DNA of 64,000 nucleotides, from NCBI GenBank assembly GCA_028692275.1, contig JAQUXR010000001.1, positions 62,001-126,000 on the forward strand, in the 5' to 3' direction. Positions 42,145-50,805 of this stretch are shown here, one piece after another. Source of the stretch: Frisingicoccus sp009929615 (lineage in GTDB: Bacteria; Bacillota; Clostridia; Lachnospirales; Lachnospiraceae). Below the pieces are notes generated by a model. That model worked only from the letters and a program-made list of their open reading frames with translations. It was not told where the DNA came from and did not search any database. A program made the position numbers and the translations under genes. Position 1 is the first letter of the stretch. Each line of letters starts with the position of its first letter.

Positions 42145-43071
42145 CTAACACTCCCCCAAAAAATGATTAATAATCTCAAAACTTTCCTGAACATGATAAT
42201 GTTTAATTCCCAGGGCAAAATATCCATGAAGGGCATCTTTAACACGGTGCATCTCCACCATATTCCCTGCCTCCTCCAACCGTTTTCCATAGGCTTCCCC
42301 TTCATCCCGAAGAGGGTCATATTCTGCTGTTATAATCAGCGTCTTTGGCTGTCCGGATAAATCTTTCGCCAGTATCGGAGCAAAATATGGGTTCTGTAAA
42401 TCTTCTTCCTTGCTTTTATACAAATCCTGATACTGCTGAATCTTTAAAGCCGTCAGAAAAAAATCCTCTCCATTATCATGAACAGATTCAAATGGAGATG
42501 TTTCTGTATAGTCGTTATTCACCGCAGGATAAATAAGAATCTGCTGTTTTGGCAGAAACTCCCCCCGGTCCTTCGCCATCAGGGATATGGCCGCAGTAAG
42601 ATTACCTCCCGCACTATCGCCTACCAGCGTAATATCTTCCGGGTCTACATTCAAAATAAAGCGATTTGTAAACAATGCCTTCGCCACCGCATAACAGTCT
42701 TCCAATCCTGTCGGGAAAGGGAACTCTGGTGCCAACCGGTATTCAACGGACACAACTGCCCGCTCTGTGGCCTTTGCCATCAATGCACAAACTCTGTCAT
42801 AGTTATCTACACTTTCCGTAATCCATCCGCCCCCATGCAAAAAGAGCAGAACCTTTAGATGATTATCCTGATTCCCTATATCCTCACCGGGCAGATAAAT
42901 CCGGGTTGGCACTTCATAATCGCCGTTGTAAATCTTATAATCGATCTTTTTACTTAAAAACTTTAGTGGGTCCAGAGCTTTCAGATTCGCTATAACTCTG
43001 GAGGATTCAACATCCACACCACCATAGGAAAGCACTTTGAGCAGTTTCCGCATTGCTTTATTAATCGCCAT
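42145..43071 (-). CDS. Alpha/beta hydrolase, hormone-sensitive-lipase type
   Basis: A 308-residue esterase-like protein with the oxyanion-hole HGGGW (79-83), nucleophile Ser153 in GDSAGG, Asp252 in AEYDPLRDEG, and His282 in LHGYF, the full triad of the HSL class. VEYRLAPEFPFP is also typical. No signal peptide. ATG 43071 is placed 6 nt after GGAG; the upstream in-frame region runs through the promoter. It is the first gene of an operon with the acyltransferase, suggesting they make and break the same ester. Confidence 0.9.
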   Translation of the reverse strand: MAINKAMRKLLKVLSYGGVDVESSRVIANLKALDPLKFLSKKIDYKIYNGDYEVPTRIYLPGEDIGNQDNHLKVLLFLHGGGWITESVDNYDRVCALMAKATERAVVSVEYRLAPEFPFPTGLEDCYAVAKALFTNRFILNVDPEDITLVGDSAGGNLTAAISLMAKDRGEFLPKQQILIYPAVNNDYTETSPFESVHDNGEDFFLTALKIQQYQDLYKSKEEDLQNPYFAPILAKDLSGQPKTLIITAEYDPLRDEGEAYGKRLEEAGNMVEMHRVKDALHGYFALGIKHYHVQESFEIINHFLGEC

Positions 43072-43116
43072 ATTATTCTCCATTTTCATGTTGATTGTTT
43101 TTTTCGTCGTGCATTT

Positions 43117-43145
43117 ATTATATAACATTGGCCGTCCGAATACAA
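43117..43145 (-). promoter_or_regulatory. Promoter of the hydrolase / acyltransferase / HD / nitroreductase operon
   Basis: Minus strand TTGTAT (43145-43140), 17-nt spacer, TATAAT (43122-43117), 46 bp before the hydrolase start codon. Confidence 0.7.
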
Positions 43146-43170
43146 CTAGAGGTTCTTTAGTCAGTAAAAG

Positions 43171-43214
43171 CAAAGAGGGCTTCTCCGCAAATCATTTTGC
43201 AAGGAAGCCCTCTT
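43171..43214 (-). terminator. Terminator after the aldo/keto reductase gene
   Basis: AAGAGGGCTTC and GAAGCCCTCTT (43173-43183 and 43204-43214) enclose a second stem (TTGCAAA with TTTGCGG). The minus strand continues TTTGCTTTT. Confidence 0.75.
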
Positions 43215-43225
43215 GATATTAAATT

Positions 43226-44365
43226 CTACTGTTCTGCTTTCTTTTCCTGTTTAAATGCTTTTGCAACTTTTTCCAACTCATCGCGAATCGAAATATGCTG
43301 CGGACAAGCCTCTTCACATTTACCGCATTTGATGCATTCGATTGCCTTCTTTTTGCCATGCGCCCCGACAAGCCACTCACATTCGCTGGATGCACCTGCA
43401 TAATCGTTATACAATGTAAGCATATTCATTGCCGTAAATGAACCTGAAATACCAATTTCCATCGGACAGACTTTTGCACAATAATTACAAGTAGTACACG
43501 GAATCACCGGATAAGTATCCAGAATTATTCTGGCCTCATTTATCGTTTTCTGCTGTTCATCTGTAAGACCTTTGAAATCCTTCATATATGATAAATTATC
43601 TTCCATCTGTTCAACATTACTCATTCCGGAAAGAACTGTAATAACTCCTTCCAGACTGGCTGCAAAACGCACTGCCCAGGAAGCACAGGAACTCTCCGGT
43701 TCCGCTTTCTTAAAGACATCTTCCACTTCTTTTGGAGGGTTTGCAAGCATTCCGCCCTTAACCGGTTCCATAATAACAATTGGCATGTTGTATTTCCGTG
43801 CCACTTCATAACAGCCTTTGGACTGAATTGCAGGGTTCTCCCAATCTCCATAATTAATCTGAAGCTGTACGAATTCTGCCTCAGGATGGGCTTTTAAAAG
43901 TTCCTCTAATTCTTCAGGTGTGGAATGGAATGAAAATCCGACATGTTTGATAAGTCCCTCTGCCTTCTTCTCCTGTACAAAATTCCACATATCAAAATCA
44001 TCAAAAAAATGACTTCGCATTTCACCCAGATTATGTAACAGATAGAAATCAAAATAGCCTGCACCTGTACGTTCCAACGATGTTTCAAACTGGGCAACTG
44101 CTTCCTCTCTAGTCTCACACTTAAGCCATGCCGCATTTTTTGTTGCAATGGTATAGCTTTCTCTTGGATAACGTTCTACAAGTGCCTGACGAATAGCCTC
44201 CTCGCTGCCTGCATAGGCCCAGGCTGTATCAAAATATGTAAAACCAGCGTCCATAAATTTGTCAACCATCACCTTGGTCTGTTCCACATCAATCACGCCT
44301 TCATTCTTTGGCAGACGCATCAGTCCAAAACCAAGTTTCTTTATATCTTCTCCTAAATATGCCAT
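43226..44365 (-). CDS. Aldo/keto reductase with C-terminal 4Fe-4S ferredoxin domain
   Basis: A 379-residue protein. Residues 1-285 form the AKR barrel with tetrad Asp46, Tyr51, Lys76 and His111. The last 100 residues carry two cysteine clusters (CTTCNYCAKVCP and CIKCGKCEEACP) that bind two 4Fe-4S centres, so electrons may come from ferredoxin-type donors rather than only NADPH. Such fusions are common in anaerobic Clostridia. ATG 44365 has GGAGG upstream. It lies 17 bp after the TetR gene and is probably its target. Confidence 0.9.
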   Translation of the reverse strand: MAYLGEDIKKLGFGLMRLPKNEGVIDVEQTKVMVDKFMDAGFTYFDTAWAYAGSEEAIRQALVERYPRESYTIATKNAAWLKCETREEAVAQFETSLERTGAGYFDFYLLHNLGEMRSHFFDDFDMWNFVQEKKAEGLIKHVGFSFHSTPEELEELLKAHPEAEFVQLQINYGDWENPAIQSKGCYEVARKYNMPIVIMEPVKGGMLANPPKEVEDVFKKAEPESSCASWAVRFAASLEGVITVLSGMSNVEQMEDNLSYMKDFKGLTDEQQKTINEARIILDTYPVIPCTTCNYCAKVCPMEIGISGSFTAMNMLTLYNDYAGASSECEWLVGAHGKKKAIECIKCGKCEEACPQHISIRDELEKVAKAFKQEKKAEQ

Positions 44366-44382
44366 CTTCTTATCCTCCATTT

Positions 44383-44991
44383 TTACTTTGTTATTATATA
44401 GGGTTTAAAAATTCCCGCTATTTCAAGCTCACAAAAAAATTCCACCCACTCTCCGGGCTCAAAAGTTCCGTCGGACATGCACCAGCAAAGCATCATTCCA
44501 TAGAGTTGACTGACCAAAAGCCTTGCAAGCTTTTCAACCGGTGTACTTTTACTTAATTCACCGGATTCAACAAAGGACACCAGCAGATTCTCAAGTTCAC
44601 TGATATCATAGGCCAGTTTATCGCCATCTCTGTTTTGAGGCACCGCTTTCGGGTCAATGACCTGACAGGTCCACTGTCTGCACATCTGAATTCCATCACG
44701 CTCTACACATTTCATAAACCGCATCATATAAATATTCATTTTTTTATAAATATCGATATCTTTCATCTGGCAGATATCCTCACAGAGTTGATGAAAAGGT
44801 TCTCTCGTCATCTCCGGAATAACATCTTCTTTCCTTTTGAAATATGTATAAAATGTTCCCTTTGCAACACCACATGCTTTTGTAATGTCTTCTACTGAAA
44901 CAGAGTCAAAGCCTTTCTCTTCAATCAGTTTTTTTCCCACTTCCAGCAGCTTTTCCCGGGTTTCAAGTGCTGATTTCTGACGTTTTCCCAT
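44383..44991 (-). CDS. TetR-family transcriptional regulator
   Basis: A 202-residue repressor-like protein. The N-terminal DNA-binding domain (about 10-55) has KLIEEKGFDSVSVEDITKAC and GVAKGTFYTYFKRKEDV, the TetR helix-turn-helix. The C-terminal ligand domain is rich in Cys and Met (CRQWTCQVI), which could suit a hydrophobic or metal ligand. A 41-bp palindrome overlaps its own promoter, a strong sign of autorepression. The next gene, 17 bp on, is the aldo/keto reductase. Confidence 0.92.
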   Translation of the reverse strand: MGKRQKSALETREKLLEVGKKLIEEKGFDSVSVEDITKACGVAKGTFYTYFKRKEDVIPEMTREPFHQLCEDICQMKDIDIYKKMNIYMMRFMKCVERDGIQMCRQWTCQVIDPKAVPQNRDGDKLAYDISELENLLVSFVESGELSKSTPVEKLARLLVSQLYGMMLCWCMSDGTFEPGEWVEFFCELEIAGIFKPYIITK

Positions 44992-45024
44992 TTCCTCCCT
45001 ACTCCCTTTTTCCTTTGTAAATCT

Positions 45025-45053
45025 GTTATATCATAGAATTGACCGGTAGTCAA
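45025..45053 (-). promoter_or_regulatory. TetR gene promoter
   Basis: Minus strand TTGACT (45053-45048), 17-nt spacer, TATAAC (45030-45025). The -35 box lies in the centre of the long palindrome, so operator binding would block polymerase. Confidence 0.75.
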
Positions 45054-45073
45054 TGACTACCGGTCAATTCTAT
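45033..45073. promoter_or_regulatory. 41-bp palindrome: TetR operator and terminator overlap
   Basis: Two 20-nt arms (45033-45052 and 45054-45073) are perfectly complementary around a single central base, with core GACCGGTAGTC. It overlaps the tetR -35 region and covers the stop codon of the Nim-like gene (45070-45072). It is best read as the TetR operator; the RNA form may also end the transcript of the upstream gene, although no good U-run follows. Confidence 0.8.
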
Positions 45074-45576
45074 TTATTAAAAACTTCTAAATTCGTTTTT
45101 CCACTCTTGCGTCGTGCCTTGCCTGTCATATGTATCGGTGTAATTTCCATAACTGTGGTCAATTCCAGCATTTTTTCGATATATATCTGTCCCTCTTTGA
45201 TGAAGTCTGCTGAATATTTTTCCAGCATTTTATTGAGAGCGGTCAGTATCAAACCGGAATCTTTAATCTCTTCTACTGTACCGAAAACAACCACACTTTC
45301 ATAACACGTGCCAAATTTATCCGGCAGAATCTCTGTTTCTCCCACCACTGTAAAGCAGATTTTATGATTCTTTTTAAGATTGTCTTTGCTGTGACTTGCC
45401 TGGCTGGTACAATGAATATATATCTTTCCATCAATGACAACATAGCTGTAAGGAATGGCATAAGGGAAATCATCTTCTCCTGTAGAAGCAAGTATGCCAT
45501 ATTCTCCCTTTTCTAAAACTTTCTGAATTTCCAAATCATTCATTGCCCGGTCTTTTCTTCTTATCTCACGAAACAT
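45070..45576 (-). CDS. Pyridoxamine-5'-phosphate-oxidase-fold flavoprotein, Nim-like
   Basis: A 168-residue protein of the split-barrel flavin-binding fold. MFREIRRKDR at the start, GEYGILASTGEDDFPYAIP, and a region from about 48 to 62 (YIHCTSQASH) are close to the NimA/NimB group (COG3467), some members of which reduce 5-nitroimidazoles. His62 and His71 are candidates for the active-site His. ATG 45576 follows AGGTGGG. Its stop codon lies in the TetR operator. Whether it reduces nitroimidazoles is not shown by sequence. Confidence 0.82.
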   Translation of the reverse strand: MFREIRRKDRAMNDLEIQKVLEKGEYGILASTGEDDFPYAIPYSYVVIDGKIYIHCTSQASHSKDNLKKNHKICFTVVGETEILPDKFGTCYESVVVFGTVEEIKDSGLILTALNKMLEKYSADFIKEGQIYIEKMLELTTVMEITPIHMTGKARRKSGKTNLEVFNK

Positions 45577-45614
45577 TACTTTTCCCACCTTTATATCTGT
45601 TTGCCTTTTATTGT

Positions 45615-45635
45615 ACAACAAACTTCTTTTGTTGT
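45615..45635. promoter_or_regulatory. Inverted repeat upstream of the Nim-like gene
   Basis: ACAACAAA and TTTGTTGT (8-nt arms, 5-nt centre), 39 bp before the start codon, in an AT-rich region with TATAAT-like sequences. It is a candidate operator; no partner regulator is adjacent. Confidence 0.4.
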
Positions 45636-45691
45636 GTGTTACATATTATATATACAACTATCTGTATTTTATATAAAGATGACACGTTCCA

Positions 45692-45988
45692 TTAACCGGC
45701 TATCTTACTCTGTAGATATTCAAGAACCGCCTTTCGGCTGTATATAACAAACTTATGCTCGAAACCGTCTCTCGTGAAAACATATATGCCATTAGGTACA
45801 AGACCCAGGGTATTTCTCTTGCCAACCTTGCAGATATCTCTGTATTCGATCCGTGTCTCGCCCCTTTGTATGTTAAGTTTATGGGACTTAAACGTCATGC
45901 CGGTTTCATCAAAATATATCTTTCCACCCACGGCTTCCGGCCCCCTAAAATAATTTGCTAAAATATCTGTATTACAGTAATCTTTCAT
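45692..45988 (-). CDS. Small GRAM/PH-like protein
   Basis: A 98-residue soluble protein, all beta with a C-terminal helix. FDETGMTFKSHKLNIQRGETRIEYRDIC then YVFTRDGFEHKFVIYSRKAVLEYL resembles GRAM or bacterial PH-like domains, which are often lipid- or membrane-linked. Function is unknown. ATG 45988 follows GAGGAG. A terminator lies beyond tuf on the other side, and it has its own candidate promoter. Confidence 0.6.
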   Translation of the reverse strand: MKDYCNTDILANYFRGPEAVGGKIYFDETGMTFKSHKLNIQRGETRIEYRDICKVGKRNTLGLVPNGIYVFTRDGFEHKFVIYSRKAVLEYLQSKIAG

Positions 45989-46038
45989 CTTTCGTCTCCT
46001 CAATAGCCCAGGCTTTTTCTAATAATAACAATGTCTCT

Positions 46039-46067
46039 ATTTTATCACCAGGATAGTATGAGGGCAA
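46039..46067 (-). promoter_or_regulatory. Candidate promoter of the GRAM-like gene
   Basis: Minus strand TTGCCC (46067-46062), 17-nt spacer, TAAAAT (46044-46039), 51 bp before the start codon. Confidence 0.45.
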
Positions 46068-46132
46068 GAAATTAATCTTTCTATATCAATGCTCCGCATG
46101 GGTGACAAAGGTCGTGGGCTTCGCCGCTTAAC

Positions 46133-46190
46133 AATAAGCATAAAAAAACCCGCTTGAGTGTAAACACTCAGCGGGTTTAATATGCTTATT
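46133..46190 (-). terminator. tuf terminator
   Basis: Stem AAACCCGCTGAGTG and its partner CACTCAAGCGGGTTT around loop TTTA, followed on the minus strand by TTTTTTT; outer arms AATAAGCAT and ATGCTTATT extend the stem. It lies 30 bp after the tuf stop codon and closes the str operon. Confidence 0.9.
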
Positions 46191-46219
46191 AAATAATCTT
46201 CTCGTTGCTTACGCGAAAA

Positions 46220-47407
46220 TTACTCGATGATTGTAGCAACACGACCTGAACCTACAGTACGTCCACCTTCACGGATAGCGAAAGTAAGACCCTGTTCCAT
46301 AGCGATTGGATGGATCAGTTCGATAGTCATTTCTACGTTATCACCAGGCATACACATTTCTGTGCCTTCTGGAAGGTTGATAACACCTGTGATATCAGTT
46401 GTTCTGAAGTAGAACTGAGGTCTGTAGTTGTTGAAGAAAGGAGTATGACGTCCACCTTCATCTTTTGTCAATACATAAACCTGAGCTGTGAATTTTTTGT
46501 GAGGATGTACGGAACCTGGTTTAGCAAGAACCTGTCCTCTTTCGATTTCCTCTCTCTGAACACCACGAAGTAAGCAACCGATGTTATCACCAGCCTGAGC
46601 TTCGTCAAGAAGTTTACGGAACATTTCGATTCCAGTAACAACTACTTTACGGGATTCTTCTTTAACACCAACGATTTCGATTTCTTCAGATACACGAAGA
46701 ACACCACGTTCTACTCTACCTGTTGCAACAGTACCACGACCTGTGATAGAGAAAACATCCTCTACAGGCATAAGGAATGGCTGATCTGTAGCACGCTGTG
46801 GATCTGGAATATAGGAATCTACTGTATCCATTAATTCCATGATCTTGTCGCCCCATTCGCTGCTAGGATCTTCAAGTGCTTTTAAAGCAGAACCTTTAAC
46901 GATTGGGCAATCTGTGAAATCATACTCTTCAAGAACTTCCTGAATTTCCATTTCTACTAATTCAAGTAATTCTTCGTCATCTACCATATCACATTTGTTC
47001 ATGAATACTACGATGTAAGGAACACCAACCTGACGGGAAAGTAAGATATGCTCTTTAGTCTGAGCCATAACACCATCAGTAGCAGCTACTACAAGAATAG
47101 CTCCATCCATCTGTGCAGCACCTGTGATCATGTTCTTTACATAATCGGCATGTCCTGGGCAGTCAACGTGTGCATAATGACGGTTGTCTGTTTCGTACTC
47201 AACATGAGCTGTAGAGATTGTGATACCACGTTCTCTTTCCTCTGGAGCTTTATCGATGTTCTCGAAATCTACGACTTCGTTACCTGCTACTCTTGCTGCT
47301 AAAACTTTTGTGATTGCAGCTGTTAAAGTTGTTTTACCATGGTCAACGTGACCGATTGTACCAATGTTACAATGTGGCTTATTTCTTTCAAACTTAGCTT
47401 TTGCCAT
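46220..47407 (-). CDS. tuf: Elongation factor Tu
   Basis: A 395-residue GTPase delivering aminoacyl-tRNA to the ribosome. G motifs: GHVDHGKT (19-26), DCPGH, NKCD. The C-terminal domains have GRVERGVL and the conserved Gly-rich end. AGGAGG precedes the ATG. It has its own promoter in the 121-bp gap after fusA, so its high output does not depend only on the str operon. Confidence 0.98.
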   Translation of the reverse strand: MAKAKFERNKPHCNIGTIGHVDHGKTTLTAAITKVLAARVAGNEVVDFENIDKAPEERERGITISTAHVEYETDNRHYAHVDCPGHADYVKNMITGAAQMDGAILVVAATDGVMAQTKEHILLSRQVGVPYIVVFMNKCDMVDDEELLELVEMEIQEVLEEYDFTDCPIVKGSALKALEDPSSEWGDKIMELMDTVDSYIPDPQRATDQPFLMPVEDVFSITGRGTVATGRVERGVLRVSEEIEIVGVKEESRKVVVTGIEMFRKLLDEAQAGDNIGCLLRGVQREEIERGQVLAKPGSVHPHKKFTAQVYVLTKDEGGRHTPFFNNYRPQFYFRTTDITGVINLPEGTEMCMPGDNVEMTIELIHPIAMEQGLTFAIREGGRTVGSGRVATIIE

Positions 47408-47464
47408 TTTAAACGTCCTCCTTTTATAAATGCCTCTACGGGCTTCATTTTTCGGCTATCTATG

Positions 47465-47493
47465 ATTATATTGCATTTTATGCAGATATTCAA
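47465..47493 (-). promoter_or_regulatory. tuf promoter
   Basis: Minus strand TTGAAT (47493-47488), 17-nt spacer, TATAAT (47470-47465), in the fusA-tuf gap. Confidence 0.75.
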
Positions 47494-47528
47494 GTCTATT
47501 TTTAGGAATTTACTCTATTCTTCAGCTA

Positions 47529-49646
47529 TTATTTAGCCTTAGCGCTGAGTACCTTTTCCTGAACACTCTTAGGTACCTGTTCGTATTTCTCGAAGAACAT
47601 GGAATAGTTACCACGGCCCTGAGTTTTAGAACGAAGGTCTGTAGAGTATCCAAACATTTCAGCAAGCGGAACATATGCTTTAACCAGTTTACCGCCACCG
47701 ATATCTTCCATACCTTCAATACGACCACGACGGGAGTTGATATCACCGATAACATCACCCATGTACTCTTCAGGCATAGTTACTTCTACTTTCATGATAG
47801 GCTCAAGAAGTACTGGATTACCTTTCTTCATAGCATCTTTGAATGCAAGAGAACCTGCAATGTGGAATGCCATTTCAGATGAATCGACTTCATGGTAAGA
47901 ACCATCATATACTGTAGCGTGAACACCCAATACAGGGAATCCACCAAGAATACCAGCTTTAGCTGCTTCTTCGATACCTTCACCAACTGCTGGGATATAT
48001 TCCTTAGGAATAGAACCACCAACAACGCTGGATTCAAATTTGAATGTTTCTTCAGCATTCGCATCCATTGGCTCGAATTTAACTTTACAATGACCGTACT
48101 GACCACGACCACCGGACTGTTTAGCATATTTGCTATCAACATCAACTGGTTTTGTAAATGTTTCTTTGTAAGCAACCTGAGGTGCACCTACGTTAGCTTC
48201 AACCTTGAATTCACGTAAAAGTCTGTCTACGATGATTTCCAAATGAAGTTCACCCATACCAGCGATGATTGTCTGACCTGTTTCCTGATCTGTATGTGCA
48301 CGGAATGTAGGATCTTCTTCAGCAAGTTTTGCTAAAGCTTCACCCATCTTGCCCTGACCAGCTTTTGTCTTAGGCTCGATAGCGAGCTCGATAACTGGTT
48401 CTGGGAATTCCATGGACTCCAGAATTACTGGATGCTGTTCATCACAGATTGTATCACCAGTTGTTGTCACTTTGAAGCCAACAGCTGCGGCGATATCACC
48501 TGCATAAACTCTGTCCAATTCAGCTCTTTTGTTAGCATGCATCTGAAGGATACGGCCAACACGTTCTTTTTTGCCTTTTGTTGCATTTAATACGTAAGAA
48601 CCGGAGTTCATAGTACCGGAGTAAACACGGAAGAATGCCAGTTTACCAACGAATGGGTCTGCCATAATCTTAAATGCTAAAGCGGAGAAAGGTTCATCAT
48701 CAGATGAATGTCTTTCTACTTCATTACCATCTTCATCAACACCCTTAATAGCAGCGATGTCTGTAGGAGCTGGCATGAATTCAATAATTGCGTTAAGAAG
48801 TTTCTGAACGCCTTTATTTCTATATGCGGAACCACAGCAAACTGGAACTGCTGTACATTCGCATGTAGCTTTTCTTAAAACTGCTTTAAGTTCTTCTACA
48901 GTTGGTTCTTCACCTTCAAGATATGCTAACATTAATTCGTCATCTAATTCGCAGATTTTCTCTACTAATTCTGTACGATAAAGTTCAGCATCATCCTGCA
49001 TATCTTCCGGAATATCTGTAATAGAAATGCTTTCGCCTTTTTCATCATTGTAGATGTAAGCTTTCATTTCAAACAGGTCAATGATTCCTTTGAAATCATC
49101 TTCTTTTCCGATAGGCAGCTGAAGTACGATAGCGTTCTTACCTAATCTGGTACGAATCTGATCTACCGCATTGTAGAAGTTTGCACCTAAAATATCCATC
49201 TTATTGATGAATGCCATTCTAGGTACATCATAGGTATCAGCCTGACGCCATACGTTTTCAGACTGAGGTTCAACGCCACCCTTTGCGCAGAATACGCCGA
49301 CAGCTCCGTCGAGTACACGCAAAGAACGTTCAACCTCTACTGTAAAGTCAACATGTCCAGGTGTATCAATGATATTGATACGGTTTTCTAAAGCACCAGC
49401 TTTTGGCTGATTGTCTTCCTGAAGTGTCCAATGACATGTTGTGGCAGCTGAAGTAATTGTAATACCTCTTTCCTGTTCCTGCTCCATCCAGTCCATGGTA
49501 GCAGTACCTTCATGGGTATCACCAATTTTATAGTTTACACCAGTATAATAAAGGATACGCTCTGTTAATGTGGTTTTACCTGCATCGATATGAGCCATAA
49601 TACCAATGTTTCTGGTTCTCTCTAATGGATATTCTCTTCCAGCCAA
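47529..49646 (-). CDS. fusA: Elongation factor G
   Basis: A 705-residue GTPase that drives translocation on the ribosome. AHIDAGKTT, DTPGHVDF and NKMD are the G motifs; domains II-V follow in full. The start codon is TTG at 49646, 8 nt after AGGAGG, unusual for such a highly expressed gene. It lies 44 bp after rpsG. Confidence 0.97.
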   Translation of the reverse strand: MAGREYPLERTRNIGIMAHIDAGKTTLTERILYYTGVNYKIGDTHEGTATMDWMEQEQERGITITSAATTCHWTLQEDNQPKAGALENRINIIDTPGHVDFTVEVERSLRVLDGAVGVFCAKGGVEPQSENVWRQADTYDVPRMAFINKMDILGANFYNAVDQIRTRLGKNAIVLQLPIGKEDDFKGIIDLFEMKAYIYNDEKGESISITDIPEDMQDDAELYRTELVEKICELDDELMLAYLEGEEPTVEELKAVLRKATCECTAVPVCCGSAYRNKGVQKLLNAIIEFMPAPTDIAAIKGVDEDGNEVERHSSDDEPFSALAFKIMADPFVGKLAFFRVYSGTMNSGSYVLNATKGKKERVGRILQMHANKRAELDRVYAGDIAAAVGFKVTTTGDTICDEQHPVILESMEFPEPVIELAIEPKTKAGQGKMGEALAKLAEEDPTFRAHTDQETGQTIIAGMGELHLEIIVDRLLREFKVEANVGAPQVAYKETFTKPVDVDSKYAKQSGGRGQYGHCKVKFEPMDANAEETFKFESSVVGGSIPKEYIPAVGEGIEEAAKAGILGGFPVLGVHATVYDGSYHEVDSSEMAFHIAGSLAFKDAMKKGNPVLLEPIMKVEVTMPEEYMGDVIGDINSRRGRIEGMEDIGGGKLVKAYVPLAEMFGYSTDLRSKTQGRGNYSMFFEKYEQVPKSVQEKVLSAKAK

Positions 49647-49690
49647 GGATAATTCCTCCTTATAAATAAGTCAGGCAGCAATGGCAATGC

Positions 49691-50161
49691 TTACCATCTG
49701 TAATGAGCAAATGCCTTATTTGCTTCTGCCATCTTGTGCATGTCTTCTTTCTTCTTCACAGATGCTCCTGTGTTGTTAGCAGCATCCATAATTTCATTAG
49801 CAAGTCTTTCTTCCATAGTCTTTTCTCCTCTTTTACGAGAATAAAGAGTAATCCAACGAAGTGCTAATGCTTGTCTTCTGTCAACGCGTACTTCGATAGG
49901 TACCTGATATGTGGCACCACCAATACGACGAGCTTTTACTTCTAATACAGGCATGATATTATTCATAGCTTCTTCGAAAACTTCAATGGCATCTTTGCCA
50001 GTTTTCTCTGCCACTCTATCAAATGCACCGTATACGATTTTCTGAGCAACACCCTTCTTACCATCTAACATGATGTTGTTGATAAGCTTTGTCACAACCT
50101 TATTGTTGTAAATTGGGTCTGCTAATACGTCCCTTTTTGCAATATGTCCTTTTCTTGGCAC
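49691..50161 (-). CDS. rpsG: 30S ribosomal protein S7 (uS7)
   Basis: A 156-residue uS7, which organises the 3' domain of 16S rRNA and contacts E-site tRNA. PRKGHIAKRDVLADPIYNNK and GGATYQVPIEVR are diagnostic. The start is GTG at 50161 with AGGAGG upstream; the longer ATG frame to 50227 is not needed. A 190-bp spacer precedes it. Confidence 0.97.
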   Translation of the reverse strand: MPRKGHIAKRDVLADPIYNNKVVTKLINNIMLDGKKGVAQKIVYGAFDRVAEKTGKDAIEVFEEAMNNIMPVLEVKARRIGGATYQVPIEVRVDRRQALALRWITLYSRKRGEKTMEERLANEIMDAANNTGASVKKKEDMHKMAEANKAFAHYRW

Positions 50162-50351
50162 GTTACTTCCCTCCTTAATATTACCGTACAAAGTCTCTGC
50201 ACAGCTATTTAATTCATAGGTACTCACTAGTGCTTCTCATGAAGCAGCCCTACGTGTTCGCGCCGAATCGCGTTTATATAAACCTGCAACCTAAGCTGCC
50301 TGGTAAAATAATGCTACATTCGCCGCAATAGTATTTGGTTTGAAAACAGTA
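50162..50351 (-). promoter_or_regulatory. Long structured spacer between rpsL and rpsG
   Basis: A 190-nt gap inside the str operon with small stems on the minus strand (for example GCTTC-ATGA-GAAGC near 50242-50255 and GGCAGCTTAGGTTGC). No promoter or coding frame is convincing. In E. coli this gap carries the S7 feedback site; here only the position is comparable. Confidence 0.35.
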
Positions 50352-50771
50352 TTATTTAGCGTCCTTAGGTCTCTTAGCTCCGTATTTGGAACGAGCCTGT
50401 CTTCTCTTAGCGACACCAGCTGTATCCAAAGTACCACGAACGATGTGATATCTTGTACCTGGTAAGTCTTTTACTCTACCGCCACGGATAAGTACAACAC
50501 TATGTTCCTGAAGATTATGACCTTCACCTGGGATATAGCTTGTTACTTCAATACCGTTAGAGAGACGAACTCTGGCGATCTTTCTAAGAGCTGAGTTAGG
50601 TTTTTTAGGAGTCGCTGTCTTCACTGCAGTACAAACACCTCGCTTCTGTGGAGCTGACTGATCTGTCGGCTTTTTGTGAAGGGAGTTGTAACCTTTCTGA
50701 AGTGCTGGTGCTGTGGATTTCTTATCTACAGTCTGTCTTCCTTTTCTTACTAACTGGTTAAATGTTGGCAT
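50352..50771 (-). CDS. rpsL: 30S ribosomal protein S12 (uS12)
   Basis: A 139-residue uS12, the accuracy-centre protein whose mutations give streptomycin resistance. The conserved TPKKPNSALRKIARVRL and GEGHNLQEHSVVLIRGGRVKDLPGTRYH are intact, with Lys at the usual resistance positions (wild type). ATG 50771 follows GGAGG; the longer in-frame start at 50837 lies in the leader. Confidence 0.97.
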   Translation of the reverse strand: MPTFNQLVRKGRQTVDKKSTAPALQKGYNSLHKKPTDQSAPQKRGVCTAVKTATPKKPNSALRKIARVRLSNGIEVTSYIPGEGHNLQEHSVVLIRGGRVKDLPGTRYHIVRGTLDTAGVAKRRQARSKYGAKRPKDAK

Positions 50772-50805
50772 TATTTTCACCTCCTGCATAATATAAAATA
50801 GGTTG

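Noticed and set aside
49691..50227. Upstream ATG start for rpsG at 50227
   Set aside because: The extra 22 codons have no ribosome-binding site and no similarity to S7; GTG 50161 has AGGAGG at good spacing.
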